A stretch of DNA of 62,498 bases from Bacillota bacterium (GTDB taxonomy: Bacteria; Bacillota; Clostridia; Oscillospirales; Ruminococcaceae): the NCBI GenBank assembly GCA_023458875.1, contig JAEWXO010000066.1:1-62498 (forward strand), read 5' to 3'. Position 1 is the stretch's first letter, and every line of letters starts with the position of its first letter. Under the pieces are notes generated by a model that saw nothing but the letters and a program-made list of their open reading frames with translations, made no database searches and was not told the origin of the DNA. Of this stretch, positions 15,342-25,600 are shown piece by piece. The translations under genes were made by a program, and so were the position numbers.

Positions 15342-17315
15342 TCACGCAATATGAGTACTCGTATCAATTTCACGGCCTTCAGCATCAGTATCCTTCTGAA
15401 TCTGATAACTCATACCTACATATTTACTTAAATTAACTGTTGCATAATCCCAGTCCTTTTTCATAACAGCCATAATTACCTGATTGGCTATTAGCGGAAG
15501 GATCTCGCAAATATTATTAATGTGTATTTCATCTACATTGGAAAATGGAGCATCCATAACAATAGGGTATTCCTGCCCTAAATGTATATCCTGTTCATCA
15601 AGAACTTTATCTTTGGCCATTGAAACCAAGCTTGCTATAAACGCAAAGCTTTTAACCGCCTTTAAACCATCTGATTCTTCAGTTTTGACATCACTATAAC
15701 GCACTCTATACTTGTCGTCGATTACTATCGACCTTTCACCATGATACATACGAGAGAAATTATGATTTACTCTCTTTTCAAGTTCAGTACGAACAGTGAT
15801 CTCTTTTTGGACATATGTATCATTCAGCCAATCATAAACAGCTTTTGAATATGCAATCACCCTTGCTATTTTTTCGTTTTTCTTGCTGCTACTTGCATAT
15901 TTTTCTATCGCTGCTTTGCAATTTTTGATTGTTTCATTGCAGCTTCCAACATTTTTTGTTGCCTGTTCAAAATCATTTTTTGATTCTATGAACTTAGAAT
16001 GAGCGTCTCGACGTTTTATTTCGATAGCTTTTGCGTCAGTATCATCTAAAATTAAGTCTGCTTGAGCTTCATAATCATCTTGTAATTGCCCTAAAGTTCT
16101 GCGTATTCCCCGAATCTGTTTATATTTTTCTTCAAGAGTTTCAACAAAACTTTCACTACCCGACAAATAACCTTCCGCTTTATTTTTGTAATTTTTAACG
16201 ACAGAACCAATGTTTTCAGGTGGTAGCTTTTTTCTTTCTTCCATGACCTTAGTATATGGAATACTTCCTGGAGATAATTGAGTGCCACAAATACAAATGC
16301 CTCTTTTAATCAAATAATCAATGGAATCTTGTTCCATGCTTGGTACACTTTCCGTACAGTCCTTTACATATTCAAGAAGTTCTAATGAATCTTTTATTGC
16401 TGGCATGCCAAAAAAAGCATAGGTACGGTTGTTAAATGCATCAACCATTGCTCGAATAGAATTTGCTAAATTTTTCTTTTCTGAGGCGATAGCTCGTTCA
16501 ATATTATCACGGTTTGCTTTGGCTGCTTTTACTTGCTCAATATTACTTTTAGATAGTTCAGCATTGTATTCATTTTCTTTTTGCTGCCAATACTGCATTT
16601 GTTTATCAGCATTATCCTTTTCATCTTCATAATCCTTAAGTTTGATTTGTGCAGTTTCAAGAGCATCACGGGCTTTTTGTGCATTTGCATCACCAGTTGT
16701 ATCAATTTTACTCTCAAATCCTTTTAAAACTTTTGAAAGATGATCTCTTGAATTTTCAAGAACATCTAACCTCATAAGACCTCTTACAGCACTTGTTAGG
16801 TCTGTTCGGTTTGCAATACTTGAAATGCGTTCGCCACCGAAGAAAAAGTAATCAGACAAATCACTTGGAAGAACTCTATCCATAGACTCCTTTATATTAC
16901 TATAATCGATAGCAATCTTGGTCTGTCCGTCATTCTGTAGATACTCAAGAGTAAGCTTTTCTTCAGGTTTTTTGGAAAAAAATACATTACTATCTTTTCT
17001 TTCTGTACATGTATATTGATGAATCCGCTTTATCGTGTAAGTTTTACTATCATGAATAAAAGTTACGGCAACCCAAGCTTGTTGAATATCTCCAACATTC
17101 ATATTTGAACGAACTTCGCTATTAAGAAGAACTTTATCATCAAAGCCATTCTTGCCATATAAGCACCATTCAAAAGCCCTAACTATTGTTGTTTTACCAG
17201 AAGTATTAACACCGATTAAAACCGTAACATTTTTATGAGGATCAGTTGAGAATTCAACTTCCTGAGGACCGATATACTGACGGAAATTATACATTTCCAG
17301 CTTTTTGATAATCAT
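15342..17315 (-). CDS. DndD/SMC-like AAA ATPase
   Basis: A 657-residue ATPase of the Rad50/SMC-like class, close in layout to DndD and to AAA proteins of phosphorothioation-linked restriction modules. Walker A is GVNTSGKTT (residues 35-43). An FFFGGERIS block follows, then long coiled coils around a central cysteine pair in ICICGTQL (possible zinc hook). Signature-like and Walker B segments are near the C-terminus (YPIVMDAPFSNVDEIH). It would couple ATP use to DNA sensing or remodelling. The start overlaps the stop of the 51-residue gene by four bases (ATGA). In an Ssp-type system it fits the effector side rather than the modification side; that is inference. Confidence 0.82.
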   Translation of the reverse strand: MIIKKLEMYNFRQYIGPQEVEFSTDPHKNVTVLIGVNTSGKTTIVRAFEWCLYGKNGFDDKVLLNSEVRSNMNVGDIQQAWVAVTFIHDSKTYTIKRIHQYTCTERKDSNVFFSKKPEEKLTLEYLQNDGQTKIAIDYSNIKESMDRVLPSDLSDYFFFGGERISSIANRTDLTSAVRGLMRLDVLENSRDHLSKVLKGFESKIDTTGDANAQKARDALETAQIKLKDYEDEKDNADKQMQYWQQKENEYNAELSKSNIEQVKAAKANRDNIERAIASEKKNLANSIRAMVDAFNNRTYAFFGMPAIKDSLELLEYVKDCTESVPSMEQDSIDYLIKRGICICGTQLSPGSIPYTKVMEERKKLPPENIGSVVKNYKNKAEGYLSGSESFVETLEEKYKQIRGIRRTLGQLQDDYEAQADLILDDTDAKAIEIKRRDAHSKFIESKNDFEQATKNVGSCNETIKNCKAAIEKYASSSKKNEKIARVIAYSKAVYDWLNDTYVQKEITVRTELEKRVNHNFSRMYHGERSIVIDDKYRVRYSDVKTEESDGLKAVKSFAFIASLVSMAKDKVLDEQDIHLGQEYPIVMDAPFSNVDEIHINNICEILPLIANQVIMAVMKKDWDYATVNLSKYVGMSYQIQKDTDAEGREIDTSTHIA

Positions 17316-17467
17316 CGTTTTTCCACCTCATTTAATATCATTTTTCTGATTTTTTCTTCCATTGCGGGATTGGATTCCTTTTTAACAATGTTTTCAGTTT
17401 CCATCTGAAGAATGCGAAGCTTAATAGCTTTTAATTTATTTTCATCAAGTTCTAAATTCGTATTCAT
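17312..17467 (-). CDS. Small 51-residue charged protein between helicase and ATPase genes
   Basis: This short gene starts at an ATG (17467) inside the last codons of the helicase gene in another frame and ends with TGA overlapping the ATG of the DndD-like gene. It encodes a charged helical peptide, MNTNLELDENKLKAIKLR then LQMETENIV and MEEKIRKMILNEVEKR. The overlaps at both ends and the lack of any other coding solution for this gap make it a believable operon member. No homologue is recognised; it may be a small partner of the ATPase. Confidence 0.6.
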   Translation of the reverse strand: MNTNLELDENKLKAIKLRILQMETENIVKKESNPAMEEKIRKMILNEVEKR

Positions 17468-19622
17468 CATTATCCTCCTCAATATCGGTAATATCTATAC
17501 CATATGTATCTCCTATTGCTGATATAAGCATATCAGCATCCCGAGAATTTAGTGAAATATCTCCAAATTCCAAAACACGCTGCAATTCTCTTTTAGCTAA
17601 AGAACGTCCACAAAAATAGTCAACGTCAAACTGATTAACACAATCAAGTGGTTTTATCATCGTTACAAAGTCATAAATTACAGCATAAGGCTTGTTTGGG
17701 GCTAACCTTAAAACTCTTCCTCGCCTTTGTATATATTCTTTAGGATTAGTCGTACTTGCAAGAATAAATGCTGTTTTTATGCTTGGAATATTAACACCTT
17801 CGTCTAAGCATTTAATTGCAACAATCGCTTGATATGGTTCTGCTTCAGCAAATTGTTTTTTTATTTGCTCTCTCTCAGCTGCTGATTCACATGAAGTAAA
17901 ATGAGTAACCTTCATCCCCAATTCATGTCCAAGTAATTTTGATACAGCCACAATTTGACGTTCTCCTTCTTCGTCACGTTCTATTTCATCTGAATCAAAG
18001 GACGATACATTGGTAGCTCCACAATAAATTAACATATGAGTGCTATCTTTATACTTTGCCATAGCCTGTTTTAAAGCAGGAATTTTTTCTCTTGCTCCGG
18101 CTACAATCCTTGATCGAGCAAGGAGCAGTTTCTTTCCTTGCTCTGTTATTTTCATCTCACCATGCTTATTTAAATGACATTCTTTTGAGATTTTATACGA
18201 TAAATCTTTATAGTTTTCAAGTTCATTTGTATCGAGATAAATTACAATAGGGTAATAGTAGTACGGTGTAAGTTTGTTTTCATGAATAGCTCTTTCAAGC
18301 CCATATTCAATGCATTTTTTTCCAAAATAATTTTTCAAGGACTGAGTTCCTTGTGGATCACCGTGTCTTTCAAGTGTAGCTGATAAAGCAAGACGATACT
18401 CAAACTTTGGATTAAGGCAAGCACTTAAACGCAGACTTCCAAAATTGTGTGCTTCATCAACGATTAATAGTGTATCCTCTCCAAGGCTATCTAACATTTT
18501 TTGTACAAAAGCGGATGAAAACGTGGCATTGGTTGTAACAAAACAGAATAAATCAATAACACCTAAATTAAAGTCATACACATCATCTTCAAGTCTTTTT
18601 TTCCACTTTTTTTGAGAAGAAGCAGAATAACCTATTGTAGGATTCATATTAAAAAGTACTATATCTTCTACCCACTGCTCAACAAGATGCTGATATGGTG
18701 CAACGATAATAATAGCTAACCGCTTTTTAAATTCAAAAAGCTTAACTGCAGCTCCCAAACCTGTATAAGTTTTTCCCGTTCCTGTTGCCATATCAAATAT
18801 GCCTTGATATCTATTATCAGCCCAGGTATCAATGGCATCATTTTGATATGGATGGAGTAAAACGCCTTTGGGTATTGATGGAATGTTTGCCTGAACAGGT
18901 TTAAGTTCCATTAAATCTTCTTGTTCAAATCTATAAACAGAGGATGAATTTACAGATTTTTCATAGGGAACTAATTTATCAATTACTATTTTAGGAAATT
19001 CCAACACTGAAATGTTATCCTCTCTTCCAGCCCAAAGGGAATCAAAATCTTTTTCTAAGTCAATCACTCTTTGTAAGTCTGTATTTTCGAGTGAGTTGAA
19101 GACTACAATTGACTCAAAGTTGTTATGAAATGCATTGATAGTTTCATTCATCGAACCTGTAAAAGCCAGTTTGTTTCCTTCATCATCGTAGATAACACCA
19201 ATTTTTTCGTGATACATTCCTGTTGTCTTATGAGGAGGTGTAAAAGCAACTTTTATTTCCAATATGCCAGACGCAATAAGCTGTGATAGCCATCCAAGTC
19301 TTTCTTTGTCAGAGTTATTCTTAGGCTCATGGAGTTCTCTGAGCAAAGCATCATTTACTATGTTTCTCGCTTCATATCCATGTTTTATAGCTTCTATGTC
19401 TTCACTTGAAAGTAACGGAGACACGATAAATCGAATTTTCCCACCTTTTTTTACCAAGCCAGAAATACCTTTTGATAATTCGACTAATGCAGTAGATGAG
19501 AAAAAACCTACCGCTCGTTTATATAAAACAGATTTTTTCAGAATCGGCACATAAAATTCTTTTACTACGTCATTCTTGTTTGTTTTGTAGCTTCTGAGAA
19601 TTTTTAGTTCTTCGTAGCCCAT
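17445..19622 (-). CDS. Phospholipase D-like domain plus DEAH helicase
   Basis: A 725-residue fusion protein. Residues about 20-200 form a PLD-like nuclease domain with the HKD-type motif HEKIGVIYDD (His138, Lys140) followed by AFTGSMNET, the usual PLD serine/asparagine box. The rest is a superfamily 2 helicase: Walker A MATGTGKTYTG (from about 279), DEAH at 389-392, and motif VI YIQRRGRVLR near 650. Such PLD-helicases occur in several restriction systems as DNA-damaging effectors. The ATG at 19622 has GGTGG upstream and is preferred to a TTG 21 bases earlier. It overlaps the DUF3343 gene tail slightly if the longer start is used. Likely a restriction effector of the operon. Confidence 0.85.
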   Translation of the reverse strand: MGYEELKILRSYKTNKNDVVKEFYVPILKKSVLYKRAVGFFSSTALVELSKGISGLVKKGGKIRFIVSPLLSSEDIEAIKHGYEARNIVNDALLRELHEPKNNSDKERLGWLSQLIASGILEIKVAFTPPHKTTGMYHEKIGVIYDDEGNKLAFTGSMNETINAFHNNFESIVVFNSLENTDLQRVIDLEKDFDSLWAGREDNISVLEFPKIVIDKLVPYEKSVNSSSVYRFEQEDLMELKPVQANIPSIPKGVLLHPYQNDAIDTWADNRYQGIFDMATGTGKTYTGLGAAVKLFEFKKRLAIIIVAPYQHLVEQWVEDIVLFNMNPTIGYSASSQKKWKKRLEDDVYDFNLGVIDLFCFVTTNATFSSAFVQKMLDSLGEDTLLIVDEAHNFGSLRLSACLNPKFEYRLALSATLERHGDPQGTQSLKNYFGKKCIEYGLERAIHENKLTPYYYYPIVIYLDTNELENYKDLSYKISKECHLNKHGEMKITEQGKKLLLARSRIVAGAREKIPALKQAMAKYKDSTHMLIYCGATNVSSFDSDEIERDEEGERQIVAVSKLLGHELGMKVTHFTSCESAAEREQIKKQFAEAEPYQAIVAIKCLDEGVNIPSIKTAFILASTTNPKEYIQRRGRVLRLAPNKPYAVIYDFVTMIKPLDCVNQFDVDYFCGRSLAKRELQRVLEFGDISLNSRDADMLISAIGDTYGIDITDIEEDNDEYEFRT

Positions 19623-19639
19623 TGTTTCACCACCTAATA

Positions 19640-19837
19640 TCAAAGAATTGCAGTATGTTCATAACCATTAAGTAAATCTTTTGCTTTTTCATAATCTTGT
19701 AGTTCAATTTCAACGCATACTCCACAGTATGCTTTATCTTGCACTGGTGTGGGTTCTATTGACGTTTTGATACTGTTATCATGCAATATCTCTTCCGCTG
19801 CAAACACATCCATTGTCCTGTAAAATACCATATACAT
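19640..19837 (-). CDS. DUF3343-like putative sulfur carrier
   Basis: A 65-residue protein matching the pattern of DUF3343 (YedF-like Se/S carriers): MYMVFYRTMDVFAAEEIL, then a cysteine pair at 38 and 41 in AYCGVCVEIEL. Genes of this family often accompany a cysteine desulfurase, here the gene directly upstream, whose stop overlaps this ATG. AAGGAG gives a good ribosome site. It would accept persulfide sulfur from the desulfurase and hand it to the PAPS-reductase-like protein. That transfer role is inferred from family and position. Confidence 0.75.
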   Translation of the reverse strand: MYMVFYRTMDVFAAEEILHDNSIKTSIEPTPVQDKAYCGVCVEIELQDYEKAKDLLNGYEHTAIL

Positions 19838-20961
19838 TACTTGATGCTCCTTATAACATTAACAAATTCGTCAATTTCGTCTTTTGTATTCGTATAATTC
19901 AAACTAAGCCTTACAGCACCAGTTTCAACAGTACCAAGAGTTTGATGAGCTAAAATAGCACAGTGAATGCCTCCTCGCACACATATTCCGTGTTTATCAA
20001 GCAATGAAACGATATCACTCGACGAATATCTTAAAACGTTTATACATACCGTTGATATACGATTTACATTGGGCTTATAAACCACCAAATTATCTTCATT
20101 TTCAAGTTTTGAAATCAAGTATTCAGTCAGTTCTTTTTCTTTTGTGTTTATTTCAAGGATATTCTTGTCTATAAACTCTGTAGCTGATTTCAATGCCCAT
20201 ATTGCCGGCATATTCAATGTGCCAGATTCATATGCATCAGGATAGACTGAAGGGTTAGTATAATATTCACCATGTATTCCGGTTCCACCTTGAATAAGTG
20301 GCTTGATAGTTAATTCTCTTTTAGAACATAAACCTCCAACCCCTGGTAAGCCGAACATATCTTTATGTCCAGTAAAAGCCAAATAGTCGATATTATCTAT
20401 AGACATATCTATCAGTTTTTTTCCTCCACCTTGTGAAGCGTCAAGTAAAACAGATATGTTTCTATCATGACATTTTGAGCCTAATTCGGATGAATATATT
20501 ATTTCTCCCGTTAAATTACTTGCAAGTGTAACAACAAGTAATTTAGTATTTGGGTTGATATAGTTATTGATCTTGGAAACATCATTTAAGACATCGTCGG
20601 AGAAAACATCATATTCAATTATACCTTGTTCTTTAAGGTTATGTATAGGTCTGAGAACAGCATTATGTTCATATGAACTTATCAGTACATGATCACCTTT
20701 ACTGAGAAATCCATTTAGGAATAAGTTAATTGCTTCAGTAGAATTTTTTGTAAATACTATATTGTTACTTTCATTTCCAAAAAAACGAGATATAGTTTTC
20801 CTACATTTATATAGCATTCTCGAAGCCTGAATAGCAAGTGAATAGCTTCCTCGACCAGGACTAGTTCCAATATCCTCAATATAATTTATATATGCATTTA
20901 TAACTTCACAAGGCTTATATCTAGATGTCGCAGCATTATCAAAATAAATAATATAGCTCAC
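19837..20961 (-). CDS. sspA: Cysteine desulfurase (SspA/DndA-like)
   Basis: A 374-residue PLP enzyme of the class V aminotransferase fold that removes sulfur from cysteine. The start is YFDNAATSRYKP. The PLP lysine is Lys200 in AFTGHKDMFG and the persulfide cysteine is Cys334 in GGIHCAILAH, both intact. It begins at a GTG because no ATG or better start exists after the upstream in-frame stop. Position between the PAPS-reductase-like gene and the DUF3343 gene indicates it is dedicated to this operon rather than to Fe-S or tRNA work. The symbol is given by analogy with the Ssp system. Confidence 0.88.
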   Translation of the reverse strand: MSYIIYFDNAATSRYKPCEVINAYINYIEDIGTSPGRGSYSLAIQASRMLYKCRKTISRFFGNESNNIVFTKNSTEAINLFLNGFLSKGDHVLISSYEHNAVLRPIHNLKEQGIIEYDVFSDDVLNDVSKINNYINPNTKLLVVTLASNLTGEIIYSSELGSKCHDRNISVLLDASQGGGKKLIDMSIDNIDYLAFTGHKDMFGLPGVGGLCSKRELTIKPLIQGGTGIHGEYYTNPSVYPDAYESGTLNMPAIWALKSATEFIDKNILEINTKEKELTEYLISKLENEDNLVVYKPNVNRISTVCINVLRYSSSDIVSLLDKHGICVRGGIHCAILAHQTLGTVETGAVRLSLNYTNTKDEIDEFVNVIRSIK

Positions 20962-20972
20962 CCTCTTTTATT

Positions 20973-22646
20973 CTATTCATCTTCTTCATTCGTATCAGCA
21001 GATTCCTTCTTACCTGCCAAAACTTGACAAGTAATACACCCATTATAGAATTTGGCGATACACTTTGAACACTCTGAAAGATTTTGTTTACATATATTCT
21101 CATCAATGTAATAACGCTCTGTTCCAATTGTATTTATTGCTCCATACGGACAAGTTGAGTCACAAGCAGAACATCTAATACAATATTGATATTTTCTGAG
21201 CTGACACTTAAGACGATTTACAATCAGCAGTGCATCTGTTCCTTTTGCAGGCAGAACTTTTAATACTGGAGTTCCCCAAGTAATAACAATATCGCATACT
21301 TTACGTTTAGGAAACAAGATGCTTCCAGAGTAGTCTTCTATTTCCTTTTCCGTGATTGTTATGTAAGTCGCATCTTCCTTATCAAAAACATCAAGTTTGC
21401 CGAAAGGTTTCAATAATTCAAGTACATCACGATTTATTTTCTTTTTAATTATTATGTTTCTTGCACGATCAGAAAGATTACAAGCAGTATCTGAAATAGA
21501 AACGTTTCTTGTCTGAAGACCACTTGCTCCTCTTCGTGTTTTCCATCGACCATTTTCTACATAATCATCTATTTCCTCTTTACCAGTCTTATTGGCAAAA
21601 TCATATAGTACAGATTTCCATTTGGCTGATAATTCAGGAAAATAGATATCAGTCAGCATCATCGACCAATCAGAATTGTTTGGGCAACACCAACATCCTA
21701 CTCGTTTATATCCCCATTTATAAGCGTCGTTAAAAGATATATTTTTATATAGGATATACAACCAAACATCGCAATCAGACCATTCAATTATTGGCATAGC
21801 GTTTATTTGCGAACTTATCTTTGAATGCTTTTGGGTTCTTTTGTAATTCATTCTCTCTTTGGATTCACTGTGTCTTATTCCGAGAAATGTCAAGCTATTG
21901 CCATTCAAATTTTGATATTCGGTATTCAAATTACTTGTTTTGAAAATAGTACAACACCATCGTTCAAATTTACTTGGTGGACCAAAAACGTTACACAGTT
22001 TAAAGAAATCATTATCTGTTTCACTTGGAATCATTGGTGTAAATGGATTTTCAACTCTAAAATCATTTTCTGTATATGTGTGAGTGCAAGGAAACTCGAT
22101 TGTTGTATCACCGAAATAATGAATAACAGCCTCGTTCTGTAAAGCATCCTTAACAATACGGCTTACAACTGTTGAGTCCTTACCGCCAGAAAACGATACA
22201 GTTGGAATATATTTTACAACAGATTCATTGTTCAATTCAGATAACAGAGAAGTTATGTACTCTTCTGCTTCGTATATCATTTCTTTAATATACTGAGAGT
22301 TAGCATATATAAATTTATTGAGAGATGGAATTGATGTATCATTGGTAGTATTATTTCTCAATCTCTCCGCGTATTCCAAATATTTTTTGTTCTTATAAAA
22401 ATCAACATACGGCAAACGGGTTTTCTTCTCGTCAATAAAATACCAACTATTCCCTAAATACCAAATTTCTTTATGATTAACATCTCTGCCTAAGATATAT
22501 GAAACCAGCTTCTTTTCTTGTGCAAAAACAGGATTGCATATACCTTTTGGATTAAGCAAGGTACATTCGCTATTGCATACTGTACACGTTTTGTTTTTTA
22601 CTATTGGTATTTTACATTGAGGACACCAATATACTGCATTTGCCAT
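20973..22646 (-). CDS. sspD: PAPS reductase-like sulfur-transfer enzyme with zinc ribbon and ferredoxin domains (SspD/DndC-like)
   Basis: A 557-residue protein in the ATP-pyrophosphatase (PP-loop) family that activates and sulfurates DNA backbone phosphate in Dnd/Ssp systems. Residues 8-24 form a zinc ribbon (CPQC and CTVC). The PP-loop SFSGGKDSTV is at 151-160. Residues about 330-345 have GCWCCPN, likely for a cluster or persulfide. The C-terminus adds a ferredoxin-like segment, CIRCSACDSTCPYG, and a final cysteine set CSKCIAKFYNGC. These extra N- and C-terminal cysteine domains make it longer than the plain PAPS-reductase core. The start has GGAAGGA; the gene follows the ATPase gene after three bases. 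The symbol is by analogy. Confidence 0.87.
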   Translation of the reverse strand: MANAVYWCPQCKIPIVKNKTCTVCNSECTLLNPKGICNPVFAQEKKLVSYILGRDVNHKEIWYLGNSWYFIDEKKTRLPYVDFYKNKKYLEYAERLRNNTTNDTSIPSLNKFIYANSQYIKEMIYEAEEYITSLLSELNNESVVKYIPTVSFSGGKDSTVVSRIVKDALQNEAVIHYFGDTTIEFPCTHTYTENDFRVENPFTPMIPSETDNDFFKLCNVFGPPSKFERWCCTIFKTSNLNTEYQNLNGNSLTFLGIRHSESKERMNYKRTQKHSKISSQINAMPIIEWSDCDVWLYILYKNISFNDAYKWGYKRVGCWCCPNNSDWSMMLTDIYFPELSAKWKSVLYDFANKTGKEEIDDYVENGRWKTRRGASGLQTRNVSISDTACNLSDRARNIIIKKKINRDVLELLKPFGKLDVFDKEDATYITITEKEIEDYSGSILFPKRKVCDIVITWGTPVLKVLPAKGTDALLIVNRLKCQLRKYQYCIRCSACDSTCPYGAINTIGTERYYIDENICKQNLSECSKCIAKFYNGCITCQVLAGKKESADTNEEDE

Positions 22647-22649
22647 TTA

Positions 22650-25600
22650 CTATTTTCCTTCCATCAAATCATTAATAAGTGACAATAATATTTGAACTTT
22701 ATCTTCATAAGAAACAGCTAAACCAAAATTACTAAAAGTTGAATTAATCTTATTCTTGATAGTAAGTGCCATATCAGACAAATCTGTATTGTCAAATACA
22801 ACTGATTTTTCTGTTCCTGATGGAGCTGTAATAGTCATTCGTGTTTCAGACTTTTGAAGTTTATCTGTAACAACATAACTTGCCAACTTATTATAGGTTT
22901 CTCTAAATTTATTTTCAAACTCGTCTCTATGGCTATCATTCCAGTAATAAGTTTCAATTCCAGAAAAAATCTTACCAATCTGAGATATAATTACTTCATC
23001 ATCATATGATTTATTAATTTTCGATATAAACTCCAAGAAAGCATTGGTGTAGTAATCAAAAGACTTTGCACGCTTTTCAGCCAGTTTTTTATTGTAAGCA
23101 TCCTGTATTCCACTTGCTAACGTTGTCGCGTTATTTATATTTAGTACATCGTATATAATGCTTTTCAAATCATTATTCAGAAGCGATAAAGCATTGTTCA
23201 ACTCTTCTTTACAATTCTTAATATAATTAAAACACGACTCAAAATCACCAGTTACACTCTTCATTTCCTTGAAAAAAAATAGAGAATAATTGGTATAGCT
23301 TTTTTTCATAATTTTTCTGTACGAAGCAGCATTATCCGAAATATATCTATTTGTTGAACGTGCAAATTTCGGAAGAGCTTTATAATGTGATAACATGCCA
23401 TCATAAATAGCTTTAAGTCTGTTTTTTCTGAATGAAGTTTCATCAATTGTATCAATAAATAGCTTTTCAATACCACTTATATATTCAAGTTCATCCTTCG
23501 ACCATGTAACAACAGAAAATGTAAAGTCCTTTGGTCTTTTGAATATTTCTTCAAATAATTCAGGAGTTATTTCTTGTTCTGCACCATGACTATTAATTGT
23601 TAATGATTTTTTGTAATCTCGAAGAACACAAGCAAATAAAAGCGAGAGATATCCATCTCGCAATCCAAAAGGAGGCTGTTTAATAATTTTGTAAACGTCG
23701 GCAAAAGAAACATCATTTTTCTTTGCCTTCTCAACAAAGCCATCAAGCAACTTTTTTACAGCAGTTTGCGGATAAAGATTGCTATCAATCGAGTTCTGAA
23801 CCAGATTCTCATTAAAATCGACAAATCCGTTTTTTGATAGGACTGACCTTACTGCTATGTAATCTGGAGATAAATATTGCAATCCATAATAGTCTCTATT
23901 CATATCATCAGTCAATATTGCTCTAACAGCATTTTTCTTTGCTGAGACTATGCTTGCTGATACAACATTTTTATTTATCAATTCATTATTAACGATTAAT
24001 GTATTAGAATAAACCCTAAACATTATTTCACTTGCAATTGAAGAAATCTGCTCAAACGAATGACAATCTGTGAGGATTTGGCAATTTGAAATAACGTCAC
24101 AGTCAGAATTAAATCTTATCCATTCATTAATCTCATTTTCAATTGAAGAATATAATTCCTGATTATGATAAGCCAACTCTTTTTCAAATGCAGGATCTTG
24201 CTCCACATAAATCTTCTTCTGCGTATCCAGATATTTTACTGAAATAAACTTTTTTACGTTTTTAATTAGATTTTCGGACTCTTTATTTAACCAAATAATA
24301 CTTCTATCAATCACAGCCGAACAATCTTTAAGATGATTTAACGAGGAATCACAATTACCTATGACCATAATCAGTGTTCCGTCATAATAAGAACCCAATC
24401 TGGATAAAAAAGTTTTCTTGTCAAGAGCATCTTCAGTTAAGAATACAGGAATAAAAACTCTGTTAATTTTAAATGTGTGGTTATATTCATGTGGATATAA
24501 TACAAATTTTACAAAAATATCATTTAACACCTGTACCATTGAATCATCGCTTACACGAAGACTTTCATTTTCAATCATCTCATCAATATCGAAAATACTC
24601 GCATCGAAGAATTCATAACGATTATAAACACCAGAATACTTAATTATTTTCTTTGCAACTAATCCTGCCATTGCTGCTTCTATAGCATAGTTATCTTCAT
24701 CAATTGCAGTAATCAGTGTCTGTTTATCGGAGCACAGAACACTTGTATCATTAATAATTCCAATCACTGCAATTGACTTTAATACCTTTACTTCAATTGG
24801 ATTATCATACTCATCAAATTGACCTTTTGAAAGAGCCGCTTGTAACATTTTATACCAATTATATATTTCATTACTTTGAACAGCCTTTATATTTGGTTCA
24901 TAGTAATCATATATTTCATTAATTCCAACAAAATGGAACTCATCCAATTCGTGCTTAATTAGGAATGTATATAGACTATCAGCATCGATACTTGCTAAAA
25001 ATGTAAAGAATGTTCTATCATTTTGGGCAACTTTCTTTGATAAACGATCAAGCGAGAATAACGCTAAAGGATGCAAAGGAAAAGCTACTTCATATGGATT
25101 TTTATCCTGTATAGCACTTACGGAAAAACCTCTGAAATCTGATGCCGAATTATATAAATTGATAAGTTCAAGCCTATATTTTTCTGCAAAAATAGACCAC
25201 GCAGGCTCATTTTTTATTAAGACACTACGTATTATTTCTAAACACTGGTCTTGTTTTGTATTAATAGAATCAGATTTATATCTACCTTCTACTTTTTTCC
25301 ACTCATCGGAAATGTTTTTTCCATAATGTTCAGTATACTGGCTAAGCTCCTTATGTGAAACCAGAATGATATGATTATTTCCTTTGCAATGGTCACAGTA
25401 TTCCGCAAAATTTTGAACAGCTTTAACTTTGATGGTTTTTAAATTATCTTCAATGTAACGTCCAAACTCATCAAAAATAAAAACAATCCCGCTGTAATCC
25501 TCGGATATAGCTTCATTTGTTTGATTTAGTATCTCAGCCATATTTGACGCCTCATATACATATTTTACGCCATATGTCATTGCCTCAAAAATCATATTAA

